DNA from: Phycisphaerae bacterium
GTDB lineage: Bacteria > Planctomycetota > Phycisphaerae > UBA1845 > PWPN01
Length of the DNA stretch: 33,206 bases
Direction: 5' to 3'
Assembly (NCBI GenBank): GCA_018003015.1
Contig: JAGNEZ010000063.1
Span: 1-33,206 of the forward strand
The notes beneath the pieces were generated by a model. That model saw only the letters and a program-made list of their open reading frames with translations, was not told where the DNA came from and searched no databases. The position numbers and the translations under genes were made by a program. This document shows, piece after piece, positions 23,416 to 33,101 of this stretch. Positions within the stretch are counted from its first letter, which is position 1. Every line of letters starts with the position of its first letter.

Positions 23416-24762
23416 CTAGACGTGCCAGGGGGCCCGTATCGGCCTTGAGAGCATTTTAGAGGCTTCGGGATCTCCGACAATCTGCTGCTTGGCCGCATCC
23501 CACTTCAGCGTCCGGCCGACCACGGAAGCGATGTAGCCCAGGTGCCCGGGCGTTGCGGAGCGATGGGCCACTTCCACCGGCGTGAGCGCCTTCTTGCGGG
23601 ACTTCACGCACTCGATGAACTCCCGCTGGTGGGCGCCGTGTGTGTCTTTGAGCAGCACCTTGAGGTCCTTGGCCTTCTCGCGCTGTTCGATCTCTTTCTT
23701 CCATTCGGGCTTGGAGGTCTCGAAGCCACTGCGATCGACCCAGACCCATCCCTCCTCGCCGATCCACTTCGCGCCGCTGCGGATCTCATTATAGCCACCG
23801 GCGATGATCAGTTCGATTCCCTTGGGGTACTTGCATTCCACGCGATACTTGGTGGCGGTATTCCAGTGCGCATCCCGGGGTGGAAACTCGGCGGTGGCGC
23901 TGACCTCCGTCGGTCCGATTTCGTCGTCCGGCCCCACGCCGTAGCTGGTGTTGGCAAGGCCCCAGTGGGCGATGTCGCAGTGGTGGCCGATCCAGTCCAT
24001 CAGCTGCCCGCCGCCGAAGTTGTAGTTCCATCGCCAGTTTTTGTGGAAGCGGCAGGGGTTGAACGGCACCATCTCGGATGGGCCGACCCAGAAGTCGTAA
24101 TCTACTTCCTTGGGAGGGTCTGAGTTGGGGCGGTTATTGCCGGTGTTCTCGAAATCGGCGTGGCCGGACGGCAGTCCGACTTCGACGCGTCGGACCTTGC
24201 CGATGTACCCGTTGAGGACCAGTTCAGCGGCTCTGCGGAAGTCGTTGCCGCTGCGCTGCCAAGAGCCGGTCTGCCAGATGCGGTGGTTCTGCTGGGCCGC
24301 CTGGACCATGGCGATGCCTTCGGCCAGAGTCTTCGACAGGGGTTTCTCGCAGTAGATGTCCTTCTTCGCCTTGGCCGCCGCGATCGCGGGGATGGAGTGC
24401 CAGTGGTCGGGCGTGGAGATGCACACTGCCTGGAGGTCGTCCTGACCGATCAGCTCCCGGAAGTCCTTGTAGGCTTTGCAGCCTTCGTCGCCATACTTGG
24501 CATTGACGCTCCTGACGGCTCCGGCGAGGTGGTTCTGGTCGACGTCGGCAATGGCCACCACACGGCACTCTTTCACCTCGAGGAAGGCGTTCAGGTTTTC
24601 GCCGCCCATCCAGCCCACTCCGATCATCCCGATGTGGATCTTCTCGGATGGGGCGTCAGCGCCCAGAAGGCGGGCGGGGATAAGCGATGGGGCGGCAATG
24701 ACGGCCGCCGCAGTACGCAGTGTCTGTCGGCGGGTGAGTGGGGTCGTCTGTTTCCGAGCCAT
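23416..24762 (-). CDS. Tat-exported Gfo/Idh/MocA-family oxidoreductase
   Basis: A 448-residue protein with a twin-arginine leader (LTRRQTLRTAAAVIAAPSL, cleaved near ARLLGA), then a Rossmann motif IGMIGVGWMGG near residue 44. It has STPDHWH near 117 and intact Glu139-Lys140-Pro141 in CEKPLSK. The C-terminal half has the usual substrate-binding region with HKNWRWNYNFGGGQ and MDWIGHHCD. The Tat leader exports the folded, cofactor-loaded protein, as is usual in this planctomycete group. The start is ATG 24762 with CAGGAG upstream; a longer frame from 25191 is rejected because the leader begins at 24762. It is convergent with the UroD-like gene and shows clear contrast with the leaderless homologue at 3121-4119. 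The sugar substrate is unknown. Confidence 0.88.
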   Translation of the reverse strand: MARKQTTPLTRRQTLRTAAAVIAAPSLIPARLLGADAPSEKIHIGMIGVGWMGGENLNAFLEVKECRVVAIADVDQNHLAGAVRSVNAKYGDEGCKAYKDFRELIGQDDLQAVCISTPDHWHSIPAIAAAKAKKDIYCEKPLSKTLAEGIAMVQAAQQNHRIWQTGSWQRSGNDFRRAAELVLNGYIGKVRRVEVGLPSGHADFENTGNNRPNSDPPKEVDYDFWVGPSEMVPFNPCRFHKNWRWNYNFGGGQLMDWIGHHCDIAHWGLANTSYGVGPDDEIGPTEVSATAEFPPRDAHWNTATKYRVECKYPKGIELIIAGGYNEIRSGAKWIGEEGWVWVDRSGFETSKPEWKKEIEQREKAKDLKVLLKDTHGAHQREFIECVKSRKKALTPVEVAHRSATPGHLGYIASVVGRTLKWDAAKQQIVGDPEASKMLSRPIRAPWHV

Positions 24763-25142
24763 GGTCTTTCGCTCCTGTATCCGATGTTGTCCGTGAAGCC
24801 CTGCCCGACTCTCCCGCCGGGCGTTGTTCTCGGCATTATAACGGCACTCTCCGTTACGCCCAGCCGTTTTCAGGCTCTTCCCTGTTTTCCGGGCCAACAG
24901 GGGCGTCCACCTGGGTGTGGAGGAAGCCTGTCGGTGTCGTTTCCCGTGGTTGCTGCCCAGCGTTTGTCTGGGTACCGGGAGACGAGTTTCCTCCCTGCCG
25001 GCGGCGCCTGGTACCCGAAGTCGTGATACCGTGCCGCGGCGCGGTTTGGCTGGGCGTCTTCGCATCCCGCCAGTTCCTCTCGAGAGCGATCGCCGATTCA
25101 GGTGCCGTCGGCCACGCCGCCCCGGGCTGCCTGCCGCGGAAG
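24763..25142. other. Gap between oxidoreductase and protease genes
   Basis: 380 bases, no gene recognised. It holds the oxidoreductase promoter (TATAAT on the minus strand at 24835-24840) and the region beyond the protease stop, in which no T-tailed terminator was found. Confidence 0.5.
24835..24840 (-). promoter_or_regulatory. Candidate -10 of the Tat-exported oxidoreductase gene
   Basis: TATAAT on the minus strand, a perfect -10 about 73 nt before ATG 24762. No matching -35 is visible at 16-18 nt, so an activator or a different sigma factor may be used. Confidence 0.35.
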
Positions 25143-28100
25143 TCAGTGGTCGCAGTCGGGATCGGCTGGCACACCGCTTCCGCTGTAGCACTGCTGGAGA
25201 ATGCCGAAGTCGGACTGGTCGACGTCGCCGTCCTTGTCGAAGTCAACGCTCTGGCACGCAGGGTCTGGCTGGCGGACGGTTGGCCCCAACGAACAGGATG
25301 TAAACCGATGGAGATCGGCAACATCGATGTCGCCGTCCCTGTCCAGATCCCCGGTCGCGAAGGCCAGGGTCACCGAGCCGTCCTCCGATGTGGCGCAGAC
25401 TGTGCCTTCGTCAATCTCAACCTGCTGAAAGACCACCGGAATGGGCGCGTTGCTGACGCCAATCACGGTGAAGCTGATGTTCAGCAGCGTGCCACTCCTG
25501 CTGACCGCCTGGGATCCTGCCAGGCCGATGCGAATGATCCCGGCGGGCAACGGATTCACGGCGAGCAGCATGTTTTCCGCCGCCGGACCAAGGACGACTT
25601 CGTCCAGGCTGAGCACGGCAGGGTCATGCGAGATATGCATGTTGGCCGCATGCATGGTCGCGTCGCCCACCGACAATGCCATACCGAGGCTCACCCGGCC
25701 GCCCAGCCTGCTGGTGACATTGGGCAAGCTGAGCGAGACCGATGCGGTGTTGTCCTCGCAACCTCGCCAGGCCAACAAGCCGGACAGCGCGGTCCAGTTG
25801 CCGGTTACGTCGCCGAGCAGGATGCCGACAAAATCCTGTCCGGCCTGATCATTGTTGAACAGTGGATAAGTCCGGTTCTCCGGGTCAAACGACCAGATTC
25901 GGCCGGAGCCGGGGAAGGGCACCTCGCGGAGGCCAACCGACTTTTCCAGGATGTACGCCGCGTCCATCGCCGAGACCGAACCATTGTGGTTCACATCGGC
26001 GGCGATAGCCTGATGGCTCGAGAGGGTACGTGAACCGACCGACGTCTGAAGCACATAGGATGCATCCAGGGCCGTGATTTCGGCGACGCGATCGGTTTTC
26101 GATGGCGTGAGCGTGTAACTTCCCGTGGGAATGTTGGTGATGGAGTAGGCCCCGGTTGCGGCATCGGAGACTGCCGCGTAGCTGCCGTCGCCCTGCATGA
26201 TCAGAGCGACGCCGGGCAGATGCCCACCGCTGTAGTAGCTCACCGTGCCTGCAATGGTGAAGAAGCCGTTGACGAGGAAGACGCCGTGGCTCGTCTCAAA
26301 GGTGAGGGCGCCGTCGTTGAGGGTGGCGGGAGCGATGGTCAAGTCGGTGGAAGCTGGCGGCGCGCCGATAACCTGACACTGCAGCCGGGCCAACGAACCG
26401 GAGCCGGTGACCTGGGTCGCGCTGGCCAGCGAGATTCGGATGATACCGAGCGGGGCCAGGTTGTAGGAAAATGCCCAACCGGCGGTCAACGTGCCGCATT
26501 CGACTTCCGAGACCGACAGCACGGCCGGATCGTAAGTGATGGTGATATCCGCCGCTCGCAGGCCCACGACATTTGAGGCGGTCAGATCGAGTGCCACCAT
26601 CGTGCCGTAGTCTCCGGAGGTTTGAGGGAGAGACAGCACCGCGCCGATGTTCTCATAGGAGTAGCCTTTGAGGCGGACAACCTGGGAGTCGTCCGGGTTG
26701 ACGACCTTGACATCGACCTCAGCGGGGAAGTGCGGTGGGGTGGTGCAAGTGATCTGGTTCGGGCTCACGACGACGATGTTGGATGCCAGGGTAGCATCAA
26801 AGAACACGCTCGCGCCCTGCTGGAAGAGCGTGCCGGCGATGGTGACCGACGTGCCGCCTTCCGCGGGCCCGTGGTTGGGTGTGATCGAGGTAAGCGACGG
26901 CTGATTGGTGACCACCACCTGGTGCGGGACGGCCGGGGTGGCGTGGTAGACCTGGCTTATCCCATCGGTCGCCAGGAGGTAGTACTCAACGCCGGGTGGC
27001 TGGACGGCCGAGCCGGCGATCGTGCTGGAATACTGGTTCCCGCTGATGCGGGTCATCAGCAGTGGCGTGTAGTCACCGGTGGAGCCGTGCGGCCGATAGA
27101 AGGCCTTCACGGTGCTCACTGACACGTTGTCGGTGGCCGTGGCGGTCAGACGCAGGCCTGCTCCCGGCGGCGCGATGGTCGGAGGCGTGTGGGTTAACAC
27201 GGGGGGAATGGTGTCCAGTGCGGCAGCGGAGGCGACGTTCGAGAAGCCCGACTCCAGCAGATCGGTCTGGATCACGGTGAACTTGTAGAACATGGGAACG
27301 GCCGGGGTGACATTGGCATCGGTGTAGGACTCCTGGCCGACGGGAATGATGGTCGCGTTGACCCGTTCGTAAGCGCCGTCGAGCGTGCTCGATCGGTAGA
27401 GGTGGTAGCCTGCCAGCAGGTCGAAATCGTCTTGTTGCCAGGACAGGTGTATGGCACCCTCCTCGCCGGCGGCTTGCAGGGTCATGGCGGCGATGCCCAT
27501 GGTTTTGATCTCAAAGCGGAACCGCCCGACGTCGTAGCCGCTGATCAGCCATGGGTCGCTGGCCGCCACCGCGCCGGAGATGCGCATCAGGTGGTAGCCT
27601 TCGCCGGTGACCGGTGTGATCCAGAAGGTACCTTCCCAGGTTCGGGGGCTGATCCAGCCGTCGCCGATGGGTTCCACGGTGAAGTCGGTATGCGGTGGGG
27701 TGGGACCGAACGTGACAAAAGGTTGAATCGCCGTGTTCATGTCGCGGTTGAAGGTGACGCTGAAGGTCGTCGGCCCGGCTCCGACTTCGGGGACCGTTTG
27801 AGCGGGGAGACCGGCGACGGATACGCTCTCCACGAAAGGATACGTGGTTTCATAGCCATGCTCGGGTGGCGTGCCGTAGTGGACCCGAGCGCTGGTGAAG
27901 TTGTCATAGTAGTCGACAATGGCGTGGTTAACAAGCGTGCTGCTCGTCGTCCCCCAATAGTTGTCGGTCATCAACGAATAATAGTTGGGCGCGCCGGGCG
28001 GCGCGTTGAGGCGCATCCAGTGGTTGACGTTAGGATCCCAGTACTTGCTGAGGAAGGCGTTATAGCGCATGTTTGACGGGCAGTTCTGCAAGACGTAATC

Positions 28101-31100
28101 GAGCACGTTGCCGCCATTAGGCAGTCCCATCGTGTCCAGAGTCCATTCGCCAGGGATGCGGAGGATGAACTCCCGATCATGGCCTGGATAGCCATCGAAG
28201 TAATGCCAGCCCGGGTGCGGGTTGCCACGATCGTCGAAGGAAAACAAAGGCACCACCCACCCCAACGGCGGCGGCGAGATCGCCAGCGAGCCCCAAGCCG
28301 TGAACGTCACCGGGGTGCCATCGACCCACTTGTAGGTGCCAGGCTCCTCCTCGTCCGTCAGGCCGATCAGATACTGGCGGTGCTTCCCGGGGAAAGTCGC
28401 TTGTGCCGCGACGACGTATGATCTGAGAAACGCGTCCTCCTCGGCGTCACGGACACAAGCCACGTGCCCGCCGTAGTAATTGGCGATCACCTCCGCAATC
28501 CGGAAGGAAGTGTAGTCATCCCAGTTGATCGTGGTATCCCAGCCATGAAACAGCACGTAAGTGCAGCCATTCCAAACCTGGAGATTGCTGAAGATCGTCC
28601 CTGCCGTGACCGGAGGCGTCGTCGGCATACGGACGGACCCAGGAGTAGTCATCGACAGAAAAACATTGTTCTCGTTGTCCTGGAGAAAGACGCAGTTGCG
28701 CCGGCCGTCGCCGACCAGGTAACTGGGCCAGGCTGACGGGCTGATCCAACCCGCGTCGAAAAGACACCCCTCGAAAACCATAGCTTGAATGCTGCCTCCT
28801 CCTCTGAACTTGTGGAAGATGCTGTTGGTCACGGCCGGCGCCACGACCGTGGAGGAGTAGGCATCCCATTCCAGGTAGGCATGATCGATGGAACGTAGAC
28901 CTGTGAGCCGCGGGTTTCGCACTTTTGCGTAAGTCATATCACACAGTCCGGCCCCCTCGACTCTGATATCCGTGGTCTGGCCCGAAACCATATAGGATGG
29001 GAACATATTGACTGGCTTGTCTACGGTGCCGGTGATGTCGAGTGTGCCACGGACAATGATGTAACCGGTTTGCGGCCCGGGGTTGTAGGGATCATCGCTT
29101 ATAGAGCCCCACTGGACCTGGGTTCCAGGCAGTATCTTCAGGGTCGCACCGGATTCGACAAGTACTGGACTGCCGACCATCCAGTACTCATCAGAAGTTA
29201 GTTCCATGGTCGTGCCGGAGGTGATGACCGTGGGAATATTCCGCCCTCGTTGAACGATGTACTGGAACTGGTCAACGCGGTAGTACGGGCCGGGCTCGTC
29301 CGGGTTCCATCCGTCCAAGAAATGCGTGGTCATGACGAAGTTGATGATGTGATCATTAGGCGCGTTCGGGTCCACGGTCACTACGAACGGATCAGTCACG
29401 CCAGTGATGACACCTTGCTGGTTGTAGATGAATCCGTTGTCTTTGGTGGTGAAGGGTCCCATGCTGCCGAAGTCGATCACCGGCAGGTCGATGCTGACAT
29501 AGGGATCATCCTGCACGGCTCCCGGCGCGCGCGCCTCCAGCGTGGCGATGACCATGTCGGCCTGCCCACCGCGATTGATGAGTTCAACGCCGATGTGAAC
29601 CGTCTCTCCAGCGTCGATTCGACCATCGCCATCGTTCGTGCTGCTAACACCGGAATCATCGAACAGCCAGTAGTCGAGAACGGAAACGCCTGGTTTTGGC
29701 GGCGTTGTGAGAGCCTTGTAGGCGTCCACCACACCTCCACTGCCCAAACGGCCCTCGCCCAGTTCCTCGGTCTTGTTTCCTACGATGCTGGCTGCAAGGA
29801 ACCTGGACGACCAGATCTCTCTTTGCCAGAAGTAGGAGCGCATCAGCGCGGCCACGCCGGAGACAACCGGGGTGGCCATCGATGTTCCGCTCCACTTCGC
29901 GTAGATGTTGCCGGGAAGCGTGCTGTAGATGGAATCGCCTGGGGCGCAGATGTTGTAGTAAGGGCCGTAGTTGCTGTACCAGGAGAGCGTGTCGGACGGC
30001 GTTGATGCCATCACGCCAATCACCCAGGGGAGAGCGGCCGGATAGAGCGGAGGATACGGGCGACTGTCGTTCCCTGCCGCGGCAACCAGCACAGCCTGGC
30101 TCAACGCAACCTCGATTGCGTCGGTCACAACCTGGGAGTACTGGTAGCCCCCAAAGCTCATGTTGATGACCTCAGCCCCGTTGTCCGTGGCGTAGGTGAT
30201 TCCCTCGGCGATATCGGTCGTGGTGAGAACGCCGGCGTAGTGGGCAGCCCGAATGGGCATGACTTGGCAGTTGAACGCGACGCCCACGCCACCGAGGTGG
30301 TTGAACGCCTGTGCGACGATGATGCCGGCGACGTGGGTGCCGTGCCCGTGGAGGTCGATGGGATCACCGCTGTGGCTTCGTCCGTCGGAAACGACGCAGC
30401 ATCCGTGGATATCATCCACGAAACCGTTGCCATCGTCGTCGATCTCGTTGTTCGGGACTTCGTCCGGATTGGTCCAGATATTGCCGACCAAGTCCTCGTG
30501 GTTGTAGTCCACACCGGAGTCAACGACGGCCACGACGACGCTATGCAATCCCCCTCCGTGGACACCGTTGGTGTTCAAGTGGTTCCAGGCTTGAGGGATC
30601 TTGGCATTGATGAAATGCCACTGAAGATCGAAAGCCGGATCGGTTGTTCCGTCGGGCAGGTTCTCAATTGGAGGATCGATGAAATCGGTCAGCCCCCATT
30701 CGTAGACCGGTTCGGCCGCCTCCACCAGTGTATCCCCCTTGGCCGCCGCCAGGGCTTCCTCGACCGTCATATCATCCGGTAGCCGCACACGGATCCACCG
30801 GAAGAGCGCTGCTCGTTTCTGGTCCATTTCGGCATTGGCCAGGGCGGCCGCCGGACCCTTCTTCCCAGGGGCAGCGTGCTTGCGAGGAACATGCTTCATG
30901 GCTGGTTCGGCTGAGCGGGCCTGGAGGCGGTTCAGCAAAACATCCACAACTTCGGTTGTTTCGGTTTTGCCTTTCGAGGCCTGGCGATCGACGCCCGCGC
31001 GGGCCAATGCGTCATCAGCTGCGGATTGCGTTCGGAGTTTGACCAGGATTTCGCTCGGCAGGTGTCTGTCCGCATCTTTAGGCACGGCGGGTGGCGGAGT

Positions 31101-31259
31101 GAGCATCTCCGGGAGGGGATGTTTGAGGCGCCTGACTTGGCTTTCCTGGGCTGCCTGTCGACCCGGCCGGCCATGCTGTCCGGTGGCTGGCGAGGTCTCA
31201 GCCAGGCAGAAGAGCAGAGCGCACATGGACAGCACGACGGGTTGTCTGCGAGACATCAT
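25143..31259 (-). CDS. Giant secreted subtilisin-like protease with C-type-lectin-like, cohesin-like and dockerin-like modules
   Basis: A 2038-residue secreted protein. After the signal peptide (about 1-28) and an about 200-residue prodomain comes an S8 catalytic domain (about 235-525) with a complete triad: Asp247 (VVDSGVD), His306 (HGHGTHVAG), Ser460 (SGTSMATP); Asn397 (AAGND) is the oxyanion residue. Downstream, in order, are: beta-rich regions, a C-type-lectin-like domain (about 905-1035, YLIGLTDEEE and WVDGTPVTFTAW), FnIII- and Ig-like domains, IPT/TIG (about 1455-1535), cohesin-like module (about 1540-1670), carboxypeptidase-regulatory-like plus dockerin-like segment (about 1670-1780), cohesin-like module 2 (about 1840-1970) and C-terminal dockerin-like loops (about 1970-2038). 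GGAGG six bases upstream fixes the ATG at 31259. Cohesin-like calls rest on repeated patterns, not alignment. Confidence 0.85.
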   Translation of the reverse strand: MMSRRQPVVLSMCALLFCLAETSPATGQHGRPGRQAAQESQVRRLKHPLPEMLTPPPAVPKDADRHLPSEILVKLRTQSAADDALARAGVDRQASKGKTETTEVVDVLLNRLQARSAEPAMKHVPRKHAAPGKKGPAAALANAEMDQKRAALFRWIRVRLPDDMTVEEALAAAKGDTLVEAAEPVYEWGLTDFIDPPIENLPDGTTDPAFDLQWHFINAKIPQAWNHLNTNGVHGGGLHSVVVAVVDSGVDYNHEDLVGNIWTNPDEVPNNEIDDDGNGFVDDIHGCCVVSDGRSHSGDPIDLHGHGTHVAGIIVAQAFNHLGGVGVAFNCQVMPIRAAHYAGVLTTTDIAEGITYATDNGAEVINMSFGGYQYSQVVTDAIEVALSQAVLVAAAGNDSRPYPPLYPAALPWVIGVMASTPSDTLSWYSNYGPYYNICAPGDSIYSTLPGNIYAKWSGTSMATPVVSGVAALMRSYFWQREIWSSRFLAASIVGNKTEELGEGRLGSGGVVDAYKALTTPPKPGVSVLDYWLFDDSGVSSTNDGDGRIDAGETVHIGVELINRGGQADMVIATLEARAPGAVQDDPYVSIDLPVIDFGSMGPFTTKDNGFIYNQQGVITGVTDPFVVTVDPNAPNDHIINFVMTTHFLDGWNPDEPGPYYRVDQFQYIVQRGRNIPTVITSGTTMELTSDEYWMVGSPVLVESGATLKILPGTQVQWGSISDDPYNPGPQTGYIIVRGTLDITGTVDKPVNMFPSYMVSGQTTDIRVEGAGLCDMTYAKVRNPRLTGLRSIDHAYLEWDAYSSTVVAPAVTNSIFHKFRGGGSIQAMVFEGCLFDAGWISPSAWPSYLVGDGRRNCVFLQDNENNVFLSMTTPGSVRMPTTPPVTAGTIFSNLQVWNGCTYVLFHGWDTTINWDDYTSFRIAEVIANYYGGHVACVRDAEEDAFLRSYVVAAQATFPGKHRQYLIGLTDEEEPGTYKWVDGTPVTFTAWGSLAISPPPLGWVVPLFSFDDRGNPHPGWHYFDGYPGHDREFILRIPGEWTLDTMGLPNGGNVLDYVLQNCPSNMRYNAFLSKYWDPNVNHWMRLNAPPGAPNYYSLMTDNYWGTTSSTLVNHAIVDYYDNFTSARVHYGTPPEHGYETTYPFVESVSVAGLPAQTVPEVGAGPTTFSVTFNRDMNTAIQPFVTFGPTPPHTDFTVEPIGDGWISPRTWEGTFWITPVTGEGYHLMRISGAVAASDPWLISGYDVGRFRFEIKTMGIAAMTLQAAGEEGAIHLSWQQDDFDLLAGYHLYRSSTLDGAYERVNATIIPVGQESYTDANVTPAVPMFYKFTVIQTDLLESGFSNVASAAALDTIPPVLTHTPPTIAPPGAGLRLTATATDNVSVSTVKAFYRPHGSTGDYTPLLMTRISGNQYSSTIAGSAVQPPGVEYYLLATDGISQVYHATPAVPHQVVVTNQPSLTSITPNHGPAEGGTSVTIAGTLFQQGASVFFDATLASNIVVVSPNQITCTTPPHFPAEVDVKVVNPDDSQVVRLKGYSYENIGAVLSLPQTSGDYGTMVALDLTASNVVGLRAADITITYDPAVLSVSEVECGTLTAGWAFSYNLAPLGIIRISLASATQVTGSGSLARLQCQVIGAPPASTDLTIAPATLNDGALTFETSHGVFLVNGFFTIAGTVSYYSGGHLPGVALIMQGDGSYAAVSDAATGAYSITNIPTGSYTLTPSKTDRVAEITALDASYVLQTSVGSRTLSSHQAIAADVNHNGSVSAMDAAYILEKSVGLREVPFPGSGRIWSFDPENRTYPLFNNDQAGQDFVGILLGDVTGNWTALSGLLAWRGCEDNTASVSLSLPNVTSRLGGRVSLGMALSVGDATMHAANMHISHDPAVLSLDEVVLGPAAENMLLAVNPLPAGIIRIGLAGSQAVSRSGTLLNISFTVIGVSNAPIPVVFQQVEIDEGTVCATSEDGSVTLAFATGDLDRDGDIDVADLHRFTSCSLGPTVRQPDPACQSVDFDKDGDVDQSDFGILQQCYSGSGVPADPDCDH

Positions 31260-31799
31260 GGTCCACCTCCAAGGCAGGGTGTGAAGGGACAAATGTGACC
31301 GAGACCCCGGCCCCTGGCACGGATACGCGGGAGACGGACTAGCAGACGGCGATGAGGTGAATGGCCGACATGCCGAGGCCGCCGTCAGGCAAGCATCCGA
31401 TGCCGGAGACGTACAGTCAGCAGTATAGCCGTGAGACGGTGGTCAATTCAAGGCCCAGAGGCAAGATAGACGCAACCGGAGGGCGCTGTACAATGGGCTG
31501 ACGTGGTCCGGCGGCGTAGCCGGGCAGGGGCATACGGGAGCCCGGGATGGTGAAACGCACGGCGTTCGGCTGACTCCAGTTGGTTTGTGTTCTTCGTGGT
31601 CAGGCCGTCGTGGCCCAGGTGCCGTGGTTGTTGATCGCCTTCACAAGCCGGGCTAGACGAGTTGTGTCGCGGGAGGTGCGTTGCGAAGGCCGGCCTTTCA
31701 GGTCCCGTTGGGTATGCGGGCAGCAGGGATAGTGTTTCGCCGGGCACGGCGGGTCCGCATTCTGACCGATGGTTCGGCGAACATGACCTGCACCGTACT
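31260..31799. other. Divergent gap between protease and ABC transporter genes
   Basis: 540 bases without a recognised gene. The leftward promoter is at 31422-31451. Rightward, no clear ribosome site or promoter precedes the ABC gene; the frame that extends its N-terminus back to 31662 is judged noncoding. Confidence 0.5.
31422..31451 (-). promoter_or_regulatory. Sigma-70-like promoter of the protease gene
   Basis: On the minus strand TTGAAT (31451-31446), an 18-nt spacer and TATACT (31427-31422); the -35 matches 4 of 6 and the -10 matches 5 of 6. The spacer contains the dyad CCGT-CTC-ACGG. Transcription would start near 31415, about 155 nt before the ATG. Confidence 0.5.
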
Positions 31800-32513
31800 A
31801 TGACCAACACCCAGCCGCTCATTCGCATCCAGGGTGCCAGCCGCATCTTCCGCATGGGAGAGGTGGAGGTGCCCGCATTGGCGGACGTCGATCTGGACAT
31901 CTCCGGCGGCGAGCTCATGGTGATTCTCGGCCCGTCGGGTTCTGGAAAGAGCACCTTGCTCAACCTGATCGGCGGTATGGACCGCCCGAGCGCCGGCCAT
32001 GTTTTCTATGGTGGCTTTGACCTCTCGCAAGCCGATGACGACGCTCTCACCCGCTACCGCCGGGAGAAGGTTGGTTTCATCTTCCAGTTCTACAACCTCG
32101 TACCCACGCTGACCGCGTATGAGAACGTCCAAGTGGCTACGGAGCTGGCCCGCGATCCACTTGAGCCAATCGAAGCTTTGAATATGGTCGACATGGGTGA
32201 TCGTGCCGGCCACTTTCCTGCCCAGCTCTCCGGCGGCGAGCAGCAGCGTGTGGCCATCGCTCGAGCTCTAGCCAAGCGACCGGAGCTGGTTCTGGCCGAC
32301 GAGCCCACCGGCGCGCTGGACCTTACCGCTGCCCGCATGGTTCTCTCCACCTTGCAGGAGCTGAACCGCACCCGCAACCTGACCGTGCTGATTATCACCC
32401 ACAACCCATCCATTGGGGCGATTGCCGATCGCGCCGTTCGCCTGGTGAGCGGCCGTGTTGCCGAGCTGCATGTCAATGAGAAGCCCATCCCAGCAATGGA
32501 AGTGGAGTGGTGA
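31800..32513 (+). CDS. ABC transporter ATPase, LolD/MacB-type
   Basis: A 237-residue cytoplasmic ATPase of the MacB/LolD group. Walker A is GPSGSGKST (44-52), the Q-loop lies in FIFQFYNL, the signature LSGGEQQRVAIARA begins at 143, and Walker B LVLADEP is at 163-169, followed by GALD. Length matches the family. It pairs with the FtsX-type permease encoded 3 nt downstream. The ATG at 31800 begins at the natural N-terminus; no strong ribosome site is seen, and the longer frame from 31662 has no homology-like sequence. Such transporters move lipoproteins, peptides or drugs from the inner membrane, or drive cell-envelope processes; the cargo is unknown. It may lack a functional partner because the permease is interrupted. 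Confidence 0.9.
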   Translation: MTNTQPLIRIQGASRIFRMGEVEVPALADVDLDISGGELMVILGPSGSGKSTLLNLIGGMDRPSAGHVFYGGFDLSQADDDALTRYRREKVGFIFQFYNLVPTLTAYENVQVATELARDPLEPIEALNMVDMGDRAGHFPAQLSGGEQQRVAIARALAKRPELVLADEPTGALDLTAARMVLSTLQELNRTRNLTVLIITHNPSIGAIADRAVRLVSGRVAELHVNEKPIPAMEVEW

Positions 32514-32516
32514 TTT

Positions 32517-33101
32517 GTGGCCGTGCTGAACCGCAAACTGTTGCGCGACCTGCGGGGAGGGCGGGGGGTTTTACTGACTGTTGTAGTCATCATCTCCGCC
32601 GGTACAGGCTCGTTCATCGCGATGGGTTCCGCCCAGCGCATCCTGATTGCCAGTCAGCGTGCCTATTACGATCGCTGTCGCTTCGCTGACTTCTGGGTGG
32701 ACGTCAAGAAGGCGCCGCTCAGCGCGGTTGAGCCTTTGGCCGAGCTTCGCGGCATCGCCGAGATCCAGCCGCGCGTCGTGTTCGACGTAATCTTGGATGT
32801 AGCCGGTGTGTCTCAGCCGCTGACCGGCCGGCTTATCTCTACGCCGGCGCGCGGGTTCGAGGACGCCATCAACGGTATCCACCTCGTTCGCGGTTCCGGT
32901 TTTTCTGACGACCGCAACGAGGAGGTCATCCTCGGTGAGTCCTTCGCCAGAGCCCACGGCTTGCAGCCCGGCGACCGTGTCGGTCTCATCCTCAACCGCC
33001 GCCGGCAGTCCTTCGTCATCGTGGGAACCGCCATCAGCCCGGAATACGTCTACGCGGTCCGCGGTCAAGGCGATATTACCCCCAGGGCCAGCGCACATTA
33101 A
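32517..33101 (+). pseudogene. FtsX/MacB-type permease, truncated by an insertion
   Basis: Open frame of 194 residues starting at GTG 32517 (GTGGAG about 9 nt upstream, within the ATPase gene). Residues about 15-40 are the first membrane segment, and the rest is the periplasmic core of an FtsX/MacB permease up to EYVYAVRGQGDIT. Complete family members have about 800 residues for the large form or about 400 for the short one, and three further membrane segments; here the frame ends in RASAH and a stop soon after the apparent boundary of an insertion sequence near 33083. The break therefore looks like disruption rather than a short functional protein. If the insertion is recent, the remaining part of the permease should lie beyond the right edge. 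Confidence 0.75.

Noticed and set aside
24763-25191. N-terminal extension of the Tat-exported oxidoreductase
   Set aside because: The extension is Arg-rich and would hide the twin-arginine leader, which begins at 24762 behind a clear ribosome site.
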